From: Pseudorhizobium tarimense | GTDB taxonomy: Bacteria > Pseudomonadota > Alphaproteobacteria > Rhizobiales > Rhizobiaceae | Assembly (NCBI RefSeq): GCF_022968135.1 | Contig: NZ_JALJRA010000005.1 | Span: 62,001 to 126,000, forward strand | Direction: 5' to 3' | DNA: 64,000 nucleotides | Part shown: one piece after another, positions 62,628-64,000 of the stretch | How positions within the stretch are numbered: the stretch's first letter is position 1 | Layout of the letters: the number at the start of each line of letters is the position of its first letter | Position numbers and translations under genes: made by a program | Notes under the pieces: model-generated | The model's input: only the letters and a program-made list of their open reading frames with translations | The model's database searches: none | What the model was told of the DNA's origin: nothing

Positions 62628-63800
62628 ATGCTCAACAGAAGAAGCTTCATGTGCGCCGCAGCTGTGGTGCTGGGATGCCTGATGGCGCTTCCGGCGCAGG
62701 CGCAGGAGGCGGTGAAAATCGGCCTGATCCTGCCGATGACGGGACCCTTCGCATCGACGGGTCGCCAAGTCGAGGCGGGCGTTCGCGCGTACATGGCGCT
62801 CCATGGAGACGAGGTTGCCGGCAAGAAGGTGGAACTCGTCCTGCGCGACGATGCCGGCACCGCCGACCAGACCCGCCGCATTGCGCAGGAGCTGGTGGTG
62901 AATGACGGAGTCAGCATGCTGATGGGCTTCGGCCTGACGCCCTTGGCGATGGCGGTGGCGCCGGTTCTCAACCAAGCAAAGATTCCCGCGATCATCACGT
63001 CCGCGACGACCTCGGCGATCATGCCGCAGTCGGAATACTATGTTCGCACCAGCATGGGCGGCCCGCAGTCGGCGCTGCCTGTGGCGACATGGGCTGTCGA
63101 GAACGACCTCAAGCGCGTCGTGACGCTGGTGACGGATTATGGTCCCGGCCACGACATCGAGAAAGGCTTCGTCGACCAGTTCAAGAAGGAAGGCGGGGAG
63201 ATCGTCGAGTCTGTCCGCGTGCCGCTGCAGAACCCCGATTTCGCGCCTTTCCTGCAGCGGGTGCGGGATGCGAAGCCGGATGCAGTCTTCGTCTTCGTTC
63301 CCTCGGGCGTCGGGTCTCTGTTCATGAAGCAGTTCGTTGAGCGCGGGCTGGCGGATGCCGGCATCAAGCTCATTGCAACCGGCGACGTCACCGACGACGA
63401 TCTCTTGAACGGGATCGGAGATGCGGCCAAGGGCTTGATCACCGGGCACTTCTATTCGGCAAATCACGACAGCCCGGAAAACAAGGCCTTCGTGGAGCAG
63501 GTGCGCAATGCCAACAACAACATGCGGCCGAACTTCATGGCGGTCGGCGGCTATGACGCCATGCATCTTGCGTATGCGGCACTGGAAAAGACCGGCGGTG
63601 ATGCCGACGGGACGAAGCTGATCGAAGCGATGAAGGGCATGGAGTGGACCAGCCCACGCGGGCCGATCATGATCGATCCGGAGACGCGGGACATCGTGCA
63701 GGACATCTATATCCGCGAGGTGAAGGAGGTCGACGGCGAGCTCTACAATGTGGAGTTCACCAAGTACGAGAAGATCGGCGACCCGAACACTGCGAAGTGA
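62628..63800 (+). CDS. Branched-chain amino-acid-type ABC transporter substrate-binding protein
   Basis: About 390 residues from the ATG at 62628, chosen for GGAGGAGAAGG just upstream and for the signal peptide MLNRRSFMCAAAVVLGCLMALPAQAQ. The mature protein is a Peripla_BP_6/LivK-type binder (VKIGLILPMTGPFASTGRQVEAGVRAYM, KVELVLRDDAGTADQTRRIAQEL, FMAVGGYDAMHLAYAALEK). Members bind amino acids, amides or aromatic acids, so the ligand is open. The proximity to an aldehyde oxidase and an SDR remnant makes an aromatic or carboxylate ligand possible. It is followed by a hairpin and a LivH-type permease gene. Confidence 0.92.
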   Translation: MLNRRSFMCAAAVVLGCLMALPAQAQEAVKIGLILPMTGPFASTGRQVEAGVRAYMALHGDEVAGKKVELVLRDDAGTADQTRRIAQELVVNDGVSMLMGFGLTPLAMAVAPVLNQAKIPAIITSATTSAIMPQSEYYVRTSMGGPQSALPVATWAVENDLKRVVTLVTDYGPGHDIEKGFVDQFKKEGGEIVESVRVPLQNPDFAPFLQRVRDAKPDAVFVFVPSGVGSLFMKQFVERGLADAGIKLIATGDVTDDDLLNGIGDAAKGLITGHFYSANHDSPENKAFVEQVRNANNNMRPNFMAVGGYDAMHLAYAALEKTGGDADGTKLIEAMKGMEWTSPRGPIMIDPETRDIVQDIYIREVKEVDGELYNVEFTKYEKIGDPNTAK

Positions 63801-63810
63801 ACCGAACAAG

Positions 63811-63833
63811 GCGGCCGGTGCTTTGCCGGCCGC
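63811..63833 (+). terminator. Strong hairpin between binding-protein and permease genes
   Basis: GCGGCCGG and CCGGCCGC form a perfect eight-base stem with loop TGCTTTG, 10 bp after the binding-protein stop and 17 bp before the permease start. It probably acts as a partial terminator or mRNA stabiliser, as at 53780–53801. Confidence 0.6.
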
Positions 63834-63850
63834 TCCACCGGTGAGGGCCT

Positions 63851-64000
63851 ATGCTGACCATCCTGTTCGACGGCATCGCCTATGGCATGCTTCTGTTCAT
63901 CCTTGCCTGCGGACTGACGATCACGCTCGGCCTGATGAACTTCATCAATCTCGCCCACGGTGCCTTTGCCATGACCGGCGGATACGTCACCGTTGTACTG
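63851..64000 (+). CDS. Branched-chain amino-acid-type ABC permease (LivH-like), 3' end outside window
   Basis: The first 50 codons are visible: MLTILFDGIAYGMLLFILACG is a membrane helix, followed by LTITLGLMNFINLAHGAFAMTGGY. The 'GLMNxxNLAHG' pattern is diagnostic of LivH-type permeases. The frame is open to the window edge. It belongs to the operon begun by the binding protein at 62628. Later components (LivM, ATPases) are expected beyond the window. Confidence 0.9.
   Translation, partial: MLTILFDGIAYGMLLFILACGLTITLGLMNFINLAHGAFAMTGGYVTVVL

Noticed and set aside
62439..63809. 456-codon open frame on the minus strand
   Set aside because: It lies antisense to a clear LivK-type binding protein with a signal peptide; its translation is low-complexity and rich in His and Arg, as expected for a shadow frame in high-GC DNA.
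1..64000. tRNA or rRNA genes, CRISPR arrays, complete insertion sequences, replication origins
   Set aside because: None could be recognised by eye on either strand; a covariance-model search would settle small RNAs.

Overview
The window looks like high-GC alphaproteobacterial DNA, most likely from the Rhizobiaceae (Rhizobium/Ensifer/Agrobacterium group). This is inferred from gene content: an RpiR-regulated inositol locus with a kinase–aldolase IolC fusion, an ExoY/ExoF/ExoP-like polysaccharide cluster, sugar ABC transporters and a PaoABC-type oxidase. No rRNA, tRNA, CRISPR array or intact insertion sequence was recognised. The patchwork of accessory modules, several bordered by a decayed gene, suggests a megaplasmid or an accessory chromosomal region.

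Layout. (1) 1–5.6 kb: a catabolic cluster with an amidohydrolase (cut by the window edge), a RidA-like protein, a divergent IclR regulator, a SelA-like PLP enzyme and a dipeptide-type dual ABC ATPase. (2) 5.6–8.3 kb: the wreck of an enolase-superfamily gene, then a Crp/Fnr regulator and a LuxR-type regulator with a degenerate receiver. (3) 8.4–28.5 kb: a Wzx/Wzy-type exopolysaccharide cluster. It holds a secreted glycoside hydrolase, a GT8, several GT4 enzymes, a GT4–GT2 fusion, a stand-alone GT2, a Wzy/ligase-like polymerase, an ExoY-like initiating transferase, a flippase, a methyltransferase, a Wzz/BY-kinase-like protein and an export protein. It ends in a second flippase broken by several frameshifts. 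(4) 29.1–44.1 kb: a hybrid NRPS–PKS operon of four tightly coupled genes, A-PCP / KS-AT-ACP-aminotransferase-C-A-PCP / C-PCP-TE / propeller-type glycan enzyme, faced by an Sfp-type phosphopantetheinyl transferase. (5) 44.3–54.8 kb: nine co-directional genes for myo-inositol uptake and catabolism (binding protein, permease, ATPase, iolG, iolR, iolC, iolD, iolE, iolB). A decayed TIM-barrel isomerase and a divergent Gfo/Idh/MocA dehydrogenase lie next to them. (6) 57.1–61.7 kb: paoABC-type molybdenum hydroxylase with a divergent TetR regulator and a clear operator-like palindrome. (7) 61.8–64 kb: a broken SDR gene, then the start of a branched-chain amino-acid-type ABC transporter operon that runs off the window.

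The most novel part is the NRPS–PKS operon. It is predicted to load an amino acid, extend it once with malonyl-CoA, convert the beta-keto group to an amine and add glycine. The last protein has a condensation domain with an altered HHxxxDG motif (HQxxxDG), a carrier domain with no adenylation domain of its own, and a thioesterase with Cys where Ser is usual. The final gene is a glycan-type enzyme and the operon abuts an exopolysaccharide cluster, so a peptide–polyketide group linked to a glycan is possible. That link is inference only.
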